Shown piece after piece: positions 35,340 through 46,926 of a DNA stretch of 64,000 bases. The notes below the pieces were generated by a model. The model saw only the letters and a program-made list of their open reading frames with translations, made no database searches and was not told the origin of the DNA. Within the stretch, counting starts at the first letter, position 1, and each line of letters begins with the position of its first letter. This DNA comes from Mya arenaria (lineage: Eukaryota; Mollusca; Bivalvia; Myida; Myidae), in contig NC_069130.1 of NCBI RefSeq assembly GCF_026914265.1, forward strand, positions 40,107,306-40,171,305, given 5' to 3'. Made by a program: the position numbers and the translations under genes.

Positions 35340-38300
35340 GTAAGATATTCTTTTGGTCACGTACTACAAGCATTGGGTACTGGTAATCAGTTACTTTCAT
35401 TGTAATTCAGGCTTGTACAATCCTTATAAAAATAATTCGAATAAAACTATTAAAACAGGGGAAAGGGGTACATTAATGACTGCAAGATAATCCGTTCATT
35501 GAAAGTATTCTGTTATACGGCTTTTAAACCAAAATGAAGCGAGTGAGCGGAATACTTTTTTTTCCATTTTTAAAATATAACAAAGCGATGAAAGGCGATT
35601 TTGATAAAGATACAAAACTGCAGTCTGAAGGCCAGTGAAATGTTGAATATATAATTACCTGCAAAACCCCATTTCATTCTTATGTATACAAGTTTTAGTA
35701 ATCATTATATAATTATTTAAACAGGTACAAGATAAAATCAAATCACCATAGCAGTAGGTTTACATGAACAGTGCGTTTGAAATTGAAAATACCAGCACGT
35801 AATCTGAACATTGTTACAAAACCGAATAATCTACTTTTTGAGCATGCCACTTGTTAACTGATTTATTGAACGCTGATTTTGATTAAACACCATTTTACCA
35901 CAAGAGTCAGTAGTACATGTGTAGTAGTCCATATAAACAGACGGTAAACTAGCAATCACTGGGAAGGTTTTCTGAACAGCTAATATTATAATTGTTTCCA
36001 ATATTCAAATCAGAGTCAAATTCTCATGAACTTTCTTCACTCCAAATACGCAAGTTATGACTGTTTACTGCCGTGATTGTTGAATATTGCCAAGCCAATT
36101 TCTTGTCCTGTTGATGTCTTAAAAAGCAGAAAATATTTTGGAACTGCTTAGCACAATCACACTTTCTGCTCTCATTGTGCCTATAATTATTTTCCTAGGA
36201 TTGGCTCATTAAATAAAATGAAATATAATCTCATGTCAGTCATAATAAGTCGAACACAAAATGATATCCGAAAACACAACCTGTCCAAATTGAATGACAG
36301 TAATTTACCAAGACAAAAAAACCCTGCTCTGCCATATGGTCTAAACCAACCTGGTTTCGGGCTCAGTTTGTGGATAGTAAGTACCATTTGCATGTCTTAA
36401 ACAGACAATTCAGACAGTTTGAAAAATACATTTTTTTCAAGAAAATGCCTAGATGTATTAATATTTTCTGTATATCCCCCCGAAAGGCGGCATATAATAA
36501 TCGGCCCTTCCGTCCGTCCGTCCGTCAGTCCGTCCCCACAGTTTCAGATCAATAACTTGTGAACGCTTGGAAGGCAGGTTGGTGTCCAGCAAATGAACCT
36601 TATTGATTTTGGGTGAGTTGGCCAAAGGTCAAGGTCGTGTTGGCATTAAACTGATGAATAACTAAAGAACCGTTGGGCCTAGGGCTATCAAACTCCGTAG
36701 GCAGGTTGGTCATGACCAGAAGCGTGACCTTAAGGATTTGACGAACACATGGGTCCAGGACCTCAAAATTGGTAGGAAGTTTGAGCAATACAAGCGGGTG
36801 CTCCCTATTGATAATGGATACCAGGAATTCAATACGGTAAACATGATTAAGCTATTTAAATACATCATCACTTAAATGCTACCCAGTGCTAGTTTCTGCA
36901 TTCTCCTTATATTAATTTAATAGTTCATACTATTTCCCTTATATTCTATGTTTACATTAAAAAAATGAATAATAATCGTACTGTTCATACATTGCTTTTT
37001 AGAAAAAATGTTAACGATCAATATGTCCGGGTTGCATGAAAAGGTATTATTAGTTACACTGTTAGTAGATAGGTGGTATGAAACCACTGGGGCTGGGGTG
37101 TATATCACATACCCCCCCCCCCCTCCAGCTACTTACAGTGTAACGAATATATCTCACCGAGTACTTTCAATAATACGATTATATTAAGATGTAATGTATT
37201 TGTTATGAAAATATTCAGCACAAGTGCTTAAACAATTTCTAAAAATTATTTTAAGAAGTACAAAAAAGTTTATGTAATCAAGTCTATTCGGAACAAATAC
37301 AACAACAATGTTAATATATAAATACAATTGTTAAACATCATATATATTTTCTCAGTACAGTAAGGTTTCTTTAAATTATAACTGCACAACTTACAGGAAA
37401 GATGTATCACAGTCATTAAATGTAATAATAAGAAAAACAACAACAGTTTAACAATTAATTGTTTTAAACACTTAAATTTTAACAATTTCTTGAAGGTAAC
37501 TCCTCAGCACATTTGCAGATTTATTGTTGCATCGAAGCGTCTCTTCTGAATTTAATTTTAACCTTTTTTCGACAGCTTCGTCACTTGTTGTGCTTGCAAA
37601 CCGTTTTTAGTCGCCATTTTGTAACCAATGACCCATGTAAACAGTCGGTTGCACTCAACTGATTGCTTAAATAAAATGGATATTCAATATCATAAGTTAG
37701 CTCCCCGATAGTGAAAATATAAGCCGAGAGAGAAGATACAAATTATTCGGCCGCCATTTTTTACGTATTCTGCGGAGTATAAAAATTACAGGGGTGGTAT
37801 GAAACATACTGGATATTACAAGGGGGGGGGGGTGTAGATTATATACGTCGTGCACGTGACCGCTCTAGGCCAATCGGATAGCGTCATTCATGTCGGAGGT
37901 GAGATATATATATTCCTGCCCTGCCGATGGAGAGTTTCCTTTTACCATCCACCAATATATATACTAAAGACTATCCGTCCATACATGCCCAAATCTAATG
38001 CTATTTGTTCAATGAGACCTTTCCAGAGAGGGGTGCATTGACCAAATGCCTGTGCCATTTCCTGTTCTCTTACAATATAAATTCCTAGCCGGACTTGTAT
38101 TTACAGGTAATTCATCCAACAAAGTTCTGTTCAAAGCCCGACAATTGAAAGATACGGGCGCACCGAACTCCGTAGGGACCTTAATCTTCAAAGAAGTCCT
38201 TACAAATGTTGGAGGAGGGTATAACAACTCTACGGGTGTGTTTACCTGCCCTGCCGATGGCGCGTTTCTTTTTACCATCCACCTTTGTGTATACACCAAA

Positions 38301-38516
38301 TACTGTAATTACGCTATCATGATTGATGGCATCAAACACACAAAAGGCTCAATCAAAGATGACGATTGGGGAGACTGCATAACCGCGGAGAGTATCGCCA
38401 TCGTGAAAACGGGCAGTAAAGTATGGGTTGAGAACTATGGAGATGCTGGATTTTATGACAATGCAATTAGTTTTAATCATTTCTCTGGTATAATGATATA
38501 CAATGGACAGTTCTGA
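35018..38516 (+). CDS. C1q-domain secreted protein, gene 3
   Basis: Exons 35018-35339 and 38107-38516 flank a 2.77-kb phase-1 intron and encode 243 residues. Signal peptide about 1-22 (MRNFRKIFVIFFVWMSDIF), coiled coil about 30-104 (ELEKELTTIRKENKELKEKL), C1q domain about 112-243 with FKARQLKDT, GGGYNNSTGVFTCPADGAFL, NYAIMIDG and FSGIMI. An extra cysteine (FTCPADG) is seen against genes 1 and 2. The intron is about 10 times longer than in the paralogues, having gained repeats and a stray C1q fragment at about 37886-37970. Both splice sites are intact, so the gene can be functional. Confidence 0.88.
35340..38106. other. long intron of C1q gene 3
   Basis: 2.77 kb of noncoding sequence. Holds a CCGTCCGTCCGTCCGTCAGT tract at about 36505-36540 (repeat also in the intron of gene 2), a C13-15 run near 37110-37123, a G run near 37821-37831, and a pair of direct repeats GGTGGTATGAAAC at about 37073 and 37795. 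Confidence 0.65.
37886..37970 (+). pseudogene. stray C1q exon fragment in the gene 3 intron
   Basis: TCCTGCCCTGCCGATGGAGA then GTTTCCTTTTACCATCCACC resembles the true exon at 38249-38285 (CCTGCCCTGCCGATGGCGCG, TTTCTTTTTACCATCCACC). GTCGGAGGTGAGATAT upstream may correspond to GTTGGAGGAGGGTAT. About 80 bp, no frame; a local partial duplication. Confidence 0.72.
38107..38516 (+). CDS. C1q gene 3, exon 2
   Basis: Acceptor TGTATTTACAG; encodes the whole C1q domain; stop TGA at 38514-38516. Confidence 0.9.
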
Positions 38517-39689
38517 GGTAAACTAGAATTGCGTTAGTTTTTATACGATCGGAAATGAGTGAATGTGCATGATTTTGTCTGAAATAGTAGTTAGTTCCGT
38601 TATTTCTTTTAGTTTTCGGTGTTTCAATGATTTAACAAATGTATGCAACTGTGAAATAGAGAGCAATCATTCAGGAATCGGTATATCTTTGCAATGTCCA
38701 ACAACGTTATTCCGCTAGTATACAATAACAAAGGTACAGTGAATCAATCAGAAAAGTAATCTTCTCAATCAAGAAAGTAGGCGCCAATTTCTCAAGATTT
38801 ATTTTCAAGTCAGACAAATTCATTTTTAACCATTTTCTTTTTACAGTCCTATCACTCTTTAACGGGATAATTAGTGATTTTATACCAAGACAGACGGAAC
38901 GGTGTGCTGAGCTTGATACTGTAAAACAACTTGTTCAAGACATTAGTGCCTGTCATATGACTCTTTCACAATACAGAAGTTGTTGGGGAAAGACAAACAT
39001 TTCAACTTCAACATATTTTTTTGTCATTTATTAAGTGGTAAAATATAAGTTCCTTTCACATGTATGCATGACGGATGGAAAATTTCGGCCCGAGGGCACG
39101 TGCGCAAGTCGTTAACGAGTCTTGCCGACTAACCGGCCACGCAGCGTGCCCGAGGTTCGGATGTTTTAATCCGTCCCACATAATTTTGAACGATACCTTT
39201 TCCTGCATACCGAAAATTTGAGTGCAATTTTGACGGTGTAAGTGTTGTTTTTAGATATCATGTATCATTCCTGCGTGGTTAACAGTACTCGTCGTTGAAG
39301 AAAATCCGAGTAGGGATCTAATCCGGGAAACTTGTTTTTAATGTTGTTTAAGATATTTTACATACTTTTATGTACACAGACCATAGAGCAACTGCCAGAA
39401 ACTTATTTAGTTCAGAAAAACTGCCCTTTCTGCATCTTGTTACGTTTTTCAATAATTATTAACAATACAGCTCGTCTGAACTTTTGTAGACGTTTTATCA
39501 TAGTTAAAACGAAATAAAAAAGATCGATGTCTGGCACTTTAATACATGAGAGTCACTTTCATACATACTGATGGAATAAATCTCCAAAAGGGACATGGGC
39601 AGGACAGTATTGCTTTTGGATAATATCAAATTACAAGTATTTATAATACCGAAGCATTTCTGCGTTAATATGCAAAACCCTTCAGTTCT
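38517..39689. other. C1q gene 3 downstream flank
   Basis: Noncoding and not closely alignable with the flanks of genes 1 and 2 for the first kilobase. No exon is supported. Confidence 0.5.
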
Positions 39690-39900
39690 CCATATATAGC
39701 GCAGTGGTTAAGCCACTCGCTTCTCAATACTTCGGCATGGGTACGATTCCTGGCCAGGGCATATGTGAGTTTGGTTTGCGGTCACCAAGCCGGACAAGTA
39801 AGTTTTTCTCCTTTCTACTCCGGTTTCTTTCCACACAACAAGACCACACTCTCGCACAACAGCGTGCCATCGAGAATAACCTTCTTCAAGTCGTTGTTAA
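39690..39900 (+). mobile_element. tRNA-derived SINE-like element, copy 3 (best preserved)
   Basis: Box A-like TAGCGCAGTGGTTAAGCCAC and box B-like GGTACGATTCC, then the body CACCAAGCCGGACAAGTAAG, CTACTCCGGTTTCTTTCCAC and AGACCACACTCTCGC. The body resembles SINEs widespread in molluscs (from memory, family name not assigned). Confidence 0.75.
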
Positions 39901-40434
39901 ATAATTATAATTAAAAACTATTTTTTTTAACTAAACGTCATTTCTACCATTAGAGGGTATTAAATTAAACATATTCCGGTATTATATTTACTCATCCCAA
40001 AAGTGCACATAAACCTGTTACCTTCAAAAGGATGTATGTACATTTTTGTATATGTTTGCTAAACTTTAACATAAGAAAGAAATATATATTTTTATGCAAA
40101 AACTATGTTTGAACATTCAAACAAAGTTGTTATTTGGGGCGATCCCTGTTCATCTCATACATTATTAACTTTGATTAGTGTTTTTTACTGTGTTGTTTCA
40201 TCTCTTATATTCGTACTTATATATTCTTTATTATGTAATAAAAGTTGAGAAAGTGTATGTTCAGATTAAATATTCAATCAAATGTCCTAATAACGTTTAA
40301 TTTTCGTTTATTTATCTAAATTCTTACACACGGTAATCAAGATGAAAATAGAAATGAAAATTTGGCATGGCCCGTCAGGGTCGACAGCAAAAACGTATAA
40401 TTATTTCATAACGTGTAGCTACATGACATGTAAA

Positions 40435-40870
40435 TTTAAAGGGACTAGACACCAGTTGATACAATTGCAAGAAATAAAATTGTCAAAAACTTACATAAAA
40501 TTGACATTGTTGTAAACAACGCATTGAATCTTACTAATTTATCACATCGCTTACGACACATGCAGCTTTCGCAGCTTTTGTGCATTTTTAGAATTCGAAA
40601 AAATACTGGGGTTGTCCAACACGTTCATCTCAGTAAGTTTTAAAATAGCGTCGATATAATTATCTATACTCATTAACAGATTTAATTTAACCATTATGCG
40701 GTATTTTAAAACGGGGATGAGACAGCAACAGTATCGATGTGTTTATTCTTTATTTATGTACAATGATGTATTGTCGGCCTCTTACTAGCTCGGATTGACA
40801 ATGCAAGGCTTATTTTGAGGAAATGTTGTATTCGCATATTAAAGGAACATCTGGTGTTTAGTCCCTTTAA
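40435..40870. mobile_element. MITE with TTTAAAGGGACT ends, copy 2
   Basis: Left end TTTAAAGGGACTAGACACCAG-type and right end CATCTGGTGTTTAGTCCCTT with TAAA. It is absent from the matching sites in units 1 (about 20615) and 2 (about 29855), where the flanks GTGTAGCTACATG and CCTCGCT lie together. Confidence 0.78.
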
Positions 40871-42296
40871 AACACTATGTCGGTACCTCGCTACTACTCG
40901 TATAGATCACTTTCATCGAGGTAGAGGAAGTTGTTGTTCGTATCGTTTGTTTAACAAGAACCGCAACGGATTTTTGAAACTGTTGAAACCCCCTCCGGAT
41001 GCGGTTTCGTCAGTTGGTGCAATCCGAAAACTAGTTGAAAAAAAACACAAAAAAACAAGGCGGACAGTGATCCAACACGTTGAAACAACATTAAGTTAAG
41101 TTAGGCAAACGACCACGGTCGACATTGTTTTGAAGAAACTCAGATCTAGTGACTAGAAGCTCCACCATATTGTTAAAACTATACACAAACCATGCATTTG
41201 TTACTTCAAGCAAAACTTACCAAACCACCGTAGCCATGAAACCAAAACTGAAACTAGTTTGGTATCAATAAAAACGCCCATAATCAATGCTATTCTAATC
41301 GTACTATATAAGTGTACCCTGTTGTCACTCGTCTTACATCTCGGACTCATTTTCGCAGACGATATCACATATGTTAATGTGCCCTCGTTAATAGAATTGT
41401 CTCCACATGCATACTGAAACTGGAACGGGGGGCACATTTCAATAAAGGGTTTTATTCGTAACTTAATAATCTAAAATCTATAACTATAAACACCACAACG
41501 ATGGCTAGATATTGACTTTCTTAATTCCTCAACTGATGTTCATTTTTAAAACTGGCTAAAGTTCAGTTTATTCAAATGTGTAGCCAATTGATGAAACTTC
41601 GACACTTAGTTAATTTTAGTTCACAACACGAATCTACATATGATCGTTATTGAAATGGCCCTCATGTACATGAAGAGAGCATTATCCGTCAATAACAAAT
41701 TCTTTATTTCGGTATCATTTTGCAACATATTTTGTATCGTTAGATTGGGTGCTAATGAGGCGTATTATTGTCAGAGTAGCTCTCTAATAGGAAGAAAATT
41801 CTCTTTTATATGAATGCCCTTTCGAGCTTGCAATTTATGTTATAAAAGTATGTGATACTCCGGGTTTTCCCTAAACACTGGACAACACTCGATAATCTTG
41901 CAATAACTTCTTCCACAAGCCTTGTAGTATAAGTACGTTTGAGCTACGAAAAAGAAGCTGTTTTAAAGCTAACATTCGATCTACCATCACTCCACTGACC
42001 TGTTTTTTTGCAATTTACTCCAAATTTCTGCCAGTTAAAAGATAGCTTTGAATTCGTTATTCCTGTTCGTCGGACTGCGACACCTTCAACTCAAATTTAA
42101 TTTAGTATTACTCGATAAAGTCAAGATTAATCGGCATCACTAACTCGACTACTACCTTGATATATGCTAATAAAGGGGATACGTGGGCGGAGCAAAGCGT
42201 TGTTTAAACAGTACTGGGTAGCTGCCTAAGCATGAAATTGTGACCAAATGATTTTGGGTTTATATACAATATAAACATAAATGAAAGGAGGTTACA
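40871..42296. other. unit 3 distal flank
   Basis: Noncoding; patches correspond to 20640-21260 of unit 1 (for example GTAGCTCTCTAATA and the TCGGACTG block). A 94-codon frame at 40815-41099 starts inside the MITE and is not supported. Confidence 0.45.
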
Positions 42297-42297
42297 T

Positions 42298-42677
42298 ACT
42301 TAAAGTGACACTCTTATTCAAAATCAATACATGCACATGTATAACAAACATAAATTTTGACTGATAAACCTTAAACTACTTACTAAATAATGCATTTATG
42401 GAAACTATTTATTACTGATAACAAGATTGTAACCGTGTATTTAATAGCAGAAAGCGTAAAAAATATTAAATGGTTGGTGAATGCTAAAAAATTTACTGTG
42501 GGTTACTATAGTTTTATTAGGTAGAAATACCGTGTTTTATGCTCATTTCTTTCAAATTCAACTCGGTATCCTTCATGAGAACCATTGTTTGACATTTATT
42601 CATCCATTTTGGAATATTAAAACAAAAGTTTTAATTGTTGTAAATCTTGCATGGGAATAAGAGTGTATCTTTAATTT
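42298..42677. mobile_element. MITE with ACTCTTATTC termini, copy 1
   Basis: Left end ACTTAAAGTGACACTCTTAT and right end AATAAGAGTGTATCTTTAAT are inverse. The interior has AATGCATTTATGGAAA and GGTAGAAATACCG. Related copies at 45385-45690 and 61767-62122. Noncoding. Confidence 0.68.
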
Positions 42678-43500
42678 AGCCACGAAAGATTGTAAGTAAC
42701 AGGGGCCATTTAACGCAGAAGATATTCTGAAGTGTTTTTAATCAATTATTTTATCAGTTAATTTGAAAAAAAAACAACACAAAAAACAAGACCAACATCT
42801 TACCTGCAAACATTTTGTCATTGCAACAAATGGGAAATGTAAAAATGCAAACAAATCTAAACAAACTACGCCGGTAAGGGACCCTGTTTCGTCATAAAAA
42901 GGAACCTCCGTGCTGAACACCGTTTTAAACGAAATTTCAACAAGTTACTAAAATTAAGCTCATGTTTCTAAAATAAATGCGATGCAAGCATTTTGGAATA
43001 AAAAAACATATCAATGGGACATTGGTGTTTAGTGAAAAATCACCGATTTAATCGGTCTATACCAATTGTCTTATTACCTCCCTTTGTTTCAAATAAATAT
43101 AAGCTATCTTTCAATTGAAATATTTTATGAAAATACAGTGCCAGTAAGATTGTTTTGCTAAAACCGTATTTAAACTATTTTATTTTATTTGAACTATAAA
43201 ATAACTACTATATAGAACAGTATAGTCTTTATCGTTTTAAAGCATCAAATCGGTGGTTTAGCGGTAACACACTTAATTTTCTATCTAGGGTTTCCCCGCT
43301 GAACCTCTCAAAATAATACTGACCGTCCACTGGGAAAGACGTTAAATGGGTGTCGCGTGTGGCAATGCTATACTGGTGCACGTTAACAAACCAGGGAAGC
43401 TCTAACCAGGGTAACATTTTGTCTGTGAAATATGCTAAGAATGACTAATATTTACTTATAGAATTACTTTTAAAATCAAAAGTGTAGTTACTTCCCTTAC
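42678..43500. other. gene-free noncoding stretch
   Basis: No supportable feature. Short open frames on the minus strand (42738-42920, 43229-43417) match nothing I recognise. Confidence 0.4.
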
Positions 43501-43509
43501 AGTAAATGT

Positions 43510-44030
43510 AATATTCATGTGGGTAACGTAAATGTTATCTCTCTGTGTGTAAGGTAAATGCAATATTTATGTGGGTAAATGCAATATTCATGTGTGTAAA
43601 TAAATGCAATATTCATGTAGGTAAAGTACATGTCATCTTCATGAGGGTAAAGTAAATGTCATCTTCATGTGGGTAAAGTAAATGTCATCTTCATGTGGGT
43701 AAAGTAAATGATATCTTCTTGTGGGTAAAGTAAATGATATCTTCTTGTGGGTAAAGTAAATGATATCTTCTTGTGGGTAAAGTAAATGATATCTTCTTGT
43801 GGTTAAAGTAAATGATATCTTCTTGTGGTTAAAGTAAATGATATCTTCTTGTGGTTAAAGTAAATGCAATATTCATGTTGGTAAAGTAAATGCAATATTC
43901 ATGTGGGTAAAGTAAACGTCATCTTCATGAGGGTAAAGTAAATGTCATCTTCATGAGGGTAAAGTAAATGTCATCTTCATGAGGGTTAGATAACTGCTAT
44001 CTTTAAGTAGGTAAAGTAAATGTCCTTTTT
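43510..44030. repeat. 26-bp tandem repeat, about 20 copies in variant blocks
   Basis: The unit is GTAAAGTAAATGATATCTTC plus TTGTGG. Variants cluster: CAATATTCATG at both ends, GTCATCTTCATG next, and six or so copies of GATATCTTCTTGTGG in the middle, a gradient expected from local unit copying. Confidence 0.88.
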
Positions 44031-44518
44031 ATTAATTTGCTATACATGTACGTAACACTCATTGGTCCAAACAATCAACACGAATGACAAGGAAGCTGGT
44101 TTTGCCTCAAACATAGAAATTTGCAATAATCAAAAACATATACGTAGTGTTGTGAATATGACAAATTATAACAAGACATTTTGCCAACTGTCGACTTGTT
44201 AATTTCTTCAATGGATATGTCGACAAAAATGTCGAACACACCATGTGGAGTTTACTGTAAATGAGGTATATACAACTTCTTTTACCATATTTGTCGACAA
44301 AAAATGTCAACATTCAAGTTAATTAGTAAAACAGTCGATAAAATTGTGGAAACGTGTCGTGTTATATCAAGTCGAATTAAAAACAAATTGATAATATTAC
44401 CGGTTGGTCTTTTTTATTTTTAGTATTTACAAAGAAGCCTTCACATTCAGTTTATATAATTAAGTATTAACAAAGGATACTACATAAAAAAAAATATTTA
44501 TGCAACAAGACTGATGAA

Positions 44519-45172
44519 GCGAATAAAGGGACACATCAATGCATGTGCTAACATTATTATAACGTGCCGGCGCCCCCTGTATACCTAAACAGCTCACTTA
44601 TACAATGAAAGCACTGATAGTACTGAACGGCTTGAGCGATGGTTCTTTCTCATCATTAAGCTAATTTCACTGCTAGAGCAGAACAGAAGGGAAAACAATC
44701 GCATTGAATTTATTATGTACTGTATATCTGAGTTCCCTCCCCTGTAGAACCTTATTTTTAGAATTATTATGCAATCTTATTGCAATGAGGTCAAAACCGA
44801 AAACTGCCAAGAGTGTTCCTATTTTTGTGGTCTATATAAAAAGTCTGGAGCTAGAGCTCAATATTTTTGCAAAAAGCTACAGAAAACAGAAAACAGAAAA
44901 GTCAAGCCTAAAAACCGCATTGACCACAGTCATATACAGAGCCGGTATTCGTAAAACATCTTAAAGTCATAAATTAACTTAAGTCGATATCTTAAAACAT
45001 ATCATAGTCAAATTAAAAGAAAAAGAAATAAGTGATGTTGGAATAATGAAAGTATTTTTAATAAAATCAATGAAAATACTAATATAATAGCGAATAAAGG
45101 GACACAACAATACATGTGCTTACATAATTATAACGTATAGCGGCGCCCCCTATATATCTACCAATAGCTCAC
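44519..45172. repeat. direct repeat pair, about 80 bp
   Basis: GCGAATAAAGGGACACATCA (44519) and GCGAATAAAGGGACACAACA (about 45089) each start an 80-bp block ending in GGCGCCCCCT.TATA and AGCTCACT. The 570 bp spacing contains no gene. Confidence 0.65.
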
Positions 45173-45384
45173 TGAAACAAACATCGCATTCACTACTTGC
45201 CTATGATATACATGGTTGGTTTTCATAAAACATTTTATGTCATTACTTAACTTAAACCGATATCTTAAAACATTTCATAGTCAATGTAAAAGAAAAATAT
45301 ATGTGATAGTATAATAAATGAATGTATATTCAATAACATCAATGAAAATAGAGTATTTCAGATGTTATCATGTTAATATATCAT

Positions 45385-45690
45385 ATAACCAGTAAGCATT
45401 TATGGAAAATATTTATAACTGATAATAAGTTTGTAACCCTGTATTTGATAACAGAAAACGCAAAAAAAAAATTAAATGATTGGTGAATGCTAAAAGATTT
45501 ACTGTGATCTACTTGAGTCCAATAAGGTAGAAATATAGTCTTTTATGCACAGTTCTTTCAAATTAAACTCAGTATCCTTCATAAAAACAATTGTTTTCGA
45601 CATTTATTCACCCTTTTTTGGAAAATTAAAACAATAGTTGTATTGTGGTATATCTTCTTTGGGAGTAAGAGTGCATCTTTAAGGAAAAGT
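45385..45690. mobile_element. MITE with ACTCTTATTC termini, 5'-truncated copy
   Basis: Contains GCATTTATGGAAAATATTTA, TTGGTGAATGCTAAAAGATT and the right end GAGTAAGAGTGCATCTTTAA; the left terminus is lost. Confidence 0.6.
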
Positions 45691-46640
45691 ACACGTATAG
45701 ATACTTCTACAGAAACCCGATAGGAAGATGTAACCTGGTAACAGTTTCTCGTCTCAGTTTGTTGGTGTGATCTGACTTGTGAAGATGCCGGGGTAAGTTA
45801 TTGCGTTTTCTATCAACTGTCTATACATATAAGAGGGACGAATTAGGAATATACTTAAGGATTGATTCTAATTTTTGTGCGTACATGCGGTATGCACGCA
45901 CGGTTTTGCAAATTCATGGAATATATATGTAAATATATAGAGATGATAGAAAATGTGTATTTTGTTATATGAATGTAATTGAAAATGAATACCATTTTTA
46001 TCGAGTAAGCTTATTGTATAATTATAGTTTAAATATGTTTTTACTTTAATATTATTGCAGCTGGCCAACTCAGCAAGAACTTTGTAGTTTGTAAATTGCG
46101 GAGAATACATCTTTGATTCGCAAACTTTCTAAGCATACTTTAAATGCAACTGAAAAAAGTAAAAATGTTATAATTGGATAAATACGTACATAATCATATC
46201 CTGTAAAAATGTATATCTGATTCGGTTATTATGCTCTTCTCATTAAACAAATGTTATACTGCCTTAGTTAATGTGAATTTATATATGTGTTGGGCTATGA
46301 GCATGTTTATGCCTTATAAAAAATGTTCTGTTTAGTTAATGAAAACCGAAAAGGTCTTTTATTTCGCCGACACATTTTTTTTCAAAGGGAAAAAATGCTT
46401 TAATTTAGTAGTTATATTTTCTTCTTTTTCTCTTACAAAAAGTCCTTTGTTGTTAAAACAGCAAGATATAAGCACAAAGGTTTGCAAATTAAATTAAATT
46501 TAAAGATGACTCAATTTCTGGAAGGAAATTTATCATCGCGTGAATGAAATCTAAAATAAACTCAATAGAGGTTTTTGTTTTCAGATAAACTTTTAAAAAA
46601 GTACGTGGCTAAATATGCACTAGTCAATTGTAACCAAGCC
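45691..46640. other. gene-free stretch with one exon-like start
   Basis: Mostly AT-rich noncoding. At 45785 an ATGCCGG followed by GTAAGT could be a short first coding exon, but no downstream partner exon was found, so it is not called as a gene. Confidence 0.35.
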
Positions 46641-46668
46641 CCCCCCCCCCCCCCCCCACACACACACA
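46641..46668. repeat. poly-C / CA microsatellite
   Basis: A run of about 17 C followed by a short CA repeat, immediately left of the GC-rich element. Confidence 0.85.
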
Positions 46669-46926
46669 CCCAGGTCCGGGGTATACCATTAATAGCCGGG
46701 GAAATGGGCCGTGATTTTCCTTCCTGGTGGCCCCGCAATGCCGGGTGAGTGCGGTGGTTTTGTCTTGGCGCCCAAAATAACGGGGAATAAGCCTTACCTA
46801 GGATTCCTGGGGTGCGGGGGCATTTGGCGGTGATTTTACCGGCAGTTTGCCTCCGCAGGCCGGAGCTTTTACCCGGGGTTGGCTGGACCGAAAGTCAAAG
46901 TCCCCGCTATTCCCCGGACCTGGGGG
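46669..46926. mobile_element. GC-rich inverted-repeat element
   Basis: Ends CCCAGGTCCGGGGTATA and TTCCCCGGACCTGGG are inverse. The interior is strikingly GC-rich compared with the surrounding sequence and has repeated CCGGGG and CCCCG motifs. No meaningful open frame; a foldable nonautonomous element is the simplest reading. Confidence 0.6.

Larger units (their letters stand above)
30506..42130. repeat. segmental duplication unit 3
   Basis: Begins abruptly at GTTGGCAGCGTGGGGTGCGA (about 30508), which matches 22089, and runs through C1q gene 3 to a diverged distal flank still alignable with 41890-42100 (TCGGACTG and CTTCAACTCAAA as in unit 1 at 21250). It is larger than the others because of insertions at 30625-31338, 33870-34110, the long C1q intron and a MITE at 40435-40870. 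Confidence 0.75.
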
